Translations under genes and position numbers: made by a program
Part shown: piece by piece, positions 5,533 through 6,301 of the stretch
How positions within the stretch are numbered: position 1 is the first letter of the stretch
Layout of the letters: every line of letters starts with the position of its first letter
Notes under the pieces: model-generated
The model's database searches: none
What the model was told of the DNA's origin: nothing
Seen by the model: the letters and a program-made list of their open reading frames with translations, nothing else
NCBI GenBank assembly: GCA_900556615.1
Contig: USPP01000098.1
Span: 1-6,301 of the forward strand
Direction: 5' to 3'
Length of the DNA: 6,301 bases
Origin: an uncultured Eubacteriales bacterium
GTDB taxonomy: Bacteria > Bacillota > Clostridia > Oscillospirales > CAG-272

Positions 5533-5563
5533 CCGATCACTCCTTTTTAAATCTATAATACCG

Positions 5564-6301
5564 CTAATTGTTTCTGTTTAAAAAATCATCTATTATCTCT
5601 TTAAATTCATTAAAAGAAGAGGCTCTGTTGAGTTTAAACCGTGTTTCCGAAGCGCCGTTCCCCCCCTTAATGTAATAGGAAAGATGACGCCGCGCCTCAA
5701 GAAGTCCAACTCGTTCTCCTTTGTCCTTCACCATATTCTTTATCTGATGCATCGCTGTGGCGAGCTTTTTTTCAAGTGGCGGCGGAACATAGGAAGCTCC
5801 ATTCATTGCGGCCTTAATTTCCTCGAAAATCCAAGGATTTCCCATTGATCCGCGTGCAACCATAACCCCGTCACATCCGGTAAGCTCAAACATCCGCATG
5901 GCATCAGCGGCACTGTATATACCGCCGTTTGCCACTACCGGTATTGACACCGCGCGTTTTACGGCAGCAATAATCTCTATATCAACCGGGGGCGCATACA
6001 TCTGCTCCCGTGTTCTTCCGTGAACGCAAATCATTGCCGCGCCGTTTTTTTCGGCAATCTCAGCCATTTCCACTGCGTTTTTGTTTCCGTCGTTCCACCC
6101 GGCTCTGATTTTTACGGTAACCGGAATCGATGAAACAGAACAAACCGTCTTAATTATTTCTCCGGCAAGCACAGGATTTTTCATCAGCGCCGCTCCCTCA
6201 CAGTTAGACACTATCTTCTTTACAGGACACCCCATATTGAGATCAAGAGCGGTGGGAAGCGCTCTCTTATCATGTATTTTATTCAATATTTTGTCAGCAG
6301 C
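5564..6301 (-). CDS. dus: tRNA-dihydrouridine synthase, N-terminus missing (window edge)
   Basis: This is an FMN-dependent enzyme that reduces uridine to dihydrouridine in the D-loop of tRNAs using NAD(P)H. The window holds 245 residues; roughly the first 70-90 (start of the TIM barrel) lie beyond 6301, since the frame is still open at the edge. The TTG at 6284-6286 is an internal Leu codon, not a start. Visible motifs are LDLNMGCPVKK with the catalytic Cys in GCP, EGAALMKNP, VTVKIRAGWN, CVHGRTREQMY, VVANGGIYS and GVMVARGSMGNPWIF (FMN phosphate site). The C-terminal tRNA-binding helical domain runs from about residue 180 and includes LLEARRHLSYYIKGGNGA. The pattern fits the NifR3/DusB-like branch. 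An odd feature is Cys in SNCEGAALM where Gly is usual. A G7 run (5666-5660) codes for Gly-Gly near the end. It is upstream of the sigma factor gene in a likely operon. Confidence 0.95.
   Translation of the reverse strand, partial: AADKILNKIHDKRALPTALDLNMGCPVKKIVSNCEGAALMKNPVLAGEIIKTVCSVSSIPVTVKIRAGWNDGNKNAVEMAEIAEKNGAAMICVHGRTREQMYAPPVDIEIIAAVKRAVSIPVVANGGIYSAADAMRMFELTGCDGVMVARGSMGNPWIFEEIKAAMNGASYVPPPLEKKLATAMHQIKNMVKDKGERVGLLEARRHLSYYIKGGNGASETRFKLNRASSFNEFKEIIDDFLNRNN

Noticed and set aside
5533..5563. ECF-type self-regulated promoter before the sigma gene
   Set aside because: A GAAAC-like box and an AT-rich stretch exist nearby, but there is no convincing paired -35/-10 with correct spacing.
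6284..6286. TTG as start codon of dus
   Set aside because: The frame stays open to the window edge, and the family needs a longer N-terminal part of the barrel. This is an internal Leu codon.

Overview
The window looks like chromosome of a low-to-middle GC Firmicute of the class Clostridia, possibly an Oscillospirales-type gut anaerobe. The evidence is strong AGGAGG-type Shine-Dalgarno sites, textbook TTGACA-17-TATAAT promoters, a Firmicute-style L10 leader, a zf-HC2 anti-sigma factor and a coiled-coil M23 peptidase. The lineage is inference from family resemblance only. Every confident gene is on the minus strand, so transcription runs from right to left.

Right block (4033-6301): a tRNA-dihydrouridine synthase cut by the window edge, then an ECF-type sigma factor, then its likely membrane anti-sigma factor with an unrecognised extracytoplasmic domain. 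The gaps are short (31 nt and about 51 nt), so this is probably one operon. The anti-sigma factor probably starts at a GTG chosen by a G-rich ribosome binding site, not at the upstream ATG.

Middle block (1593-4018): a short mobile element with imperfect terminal inverted repeats lies just past the anti-sigma stop codon, next to a second, compound palindrome. Leftwards, a consensus promoter drives a fructose-6-phosphate aldolase-type gene (talC/fsa family) and, 7 nt later, a secreted EnvC/PcsB-like M23 endopeptidase with all metal and catalytic residues visible. This pair ends at a clear intrinsic terminator. The 1289-1592 gap holds no confident gene.

Left block (70-1288): a consensus promoter, an L10-binding leader with an attenuator hairpin, then rplJ and rplL, closed by an intrinsic terminator. 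rplK and rplA are not upstream, and the terminator follows rplL before any rpoB could start, so the usual rplKAJL-rpoBC cluster is split here. The end of a second copy of the mobile element lies in the first 57 bases.

Most of the window is core housekeeping. The less ordinary items are the short inverted-repeat element family, the compound palindrome beside it, the anti-sigma sensor domain, and the coupling of a sugar-phosphate aldolase to a cell-wall hydrolase. I saw no clear evidence of an entirely new biological system.
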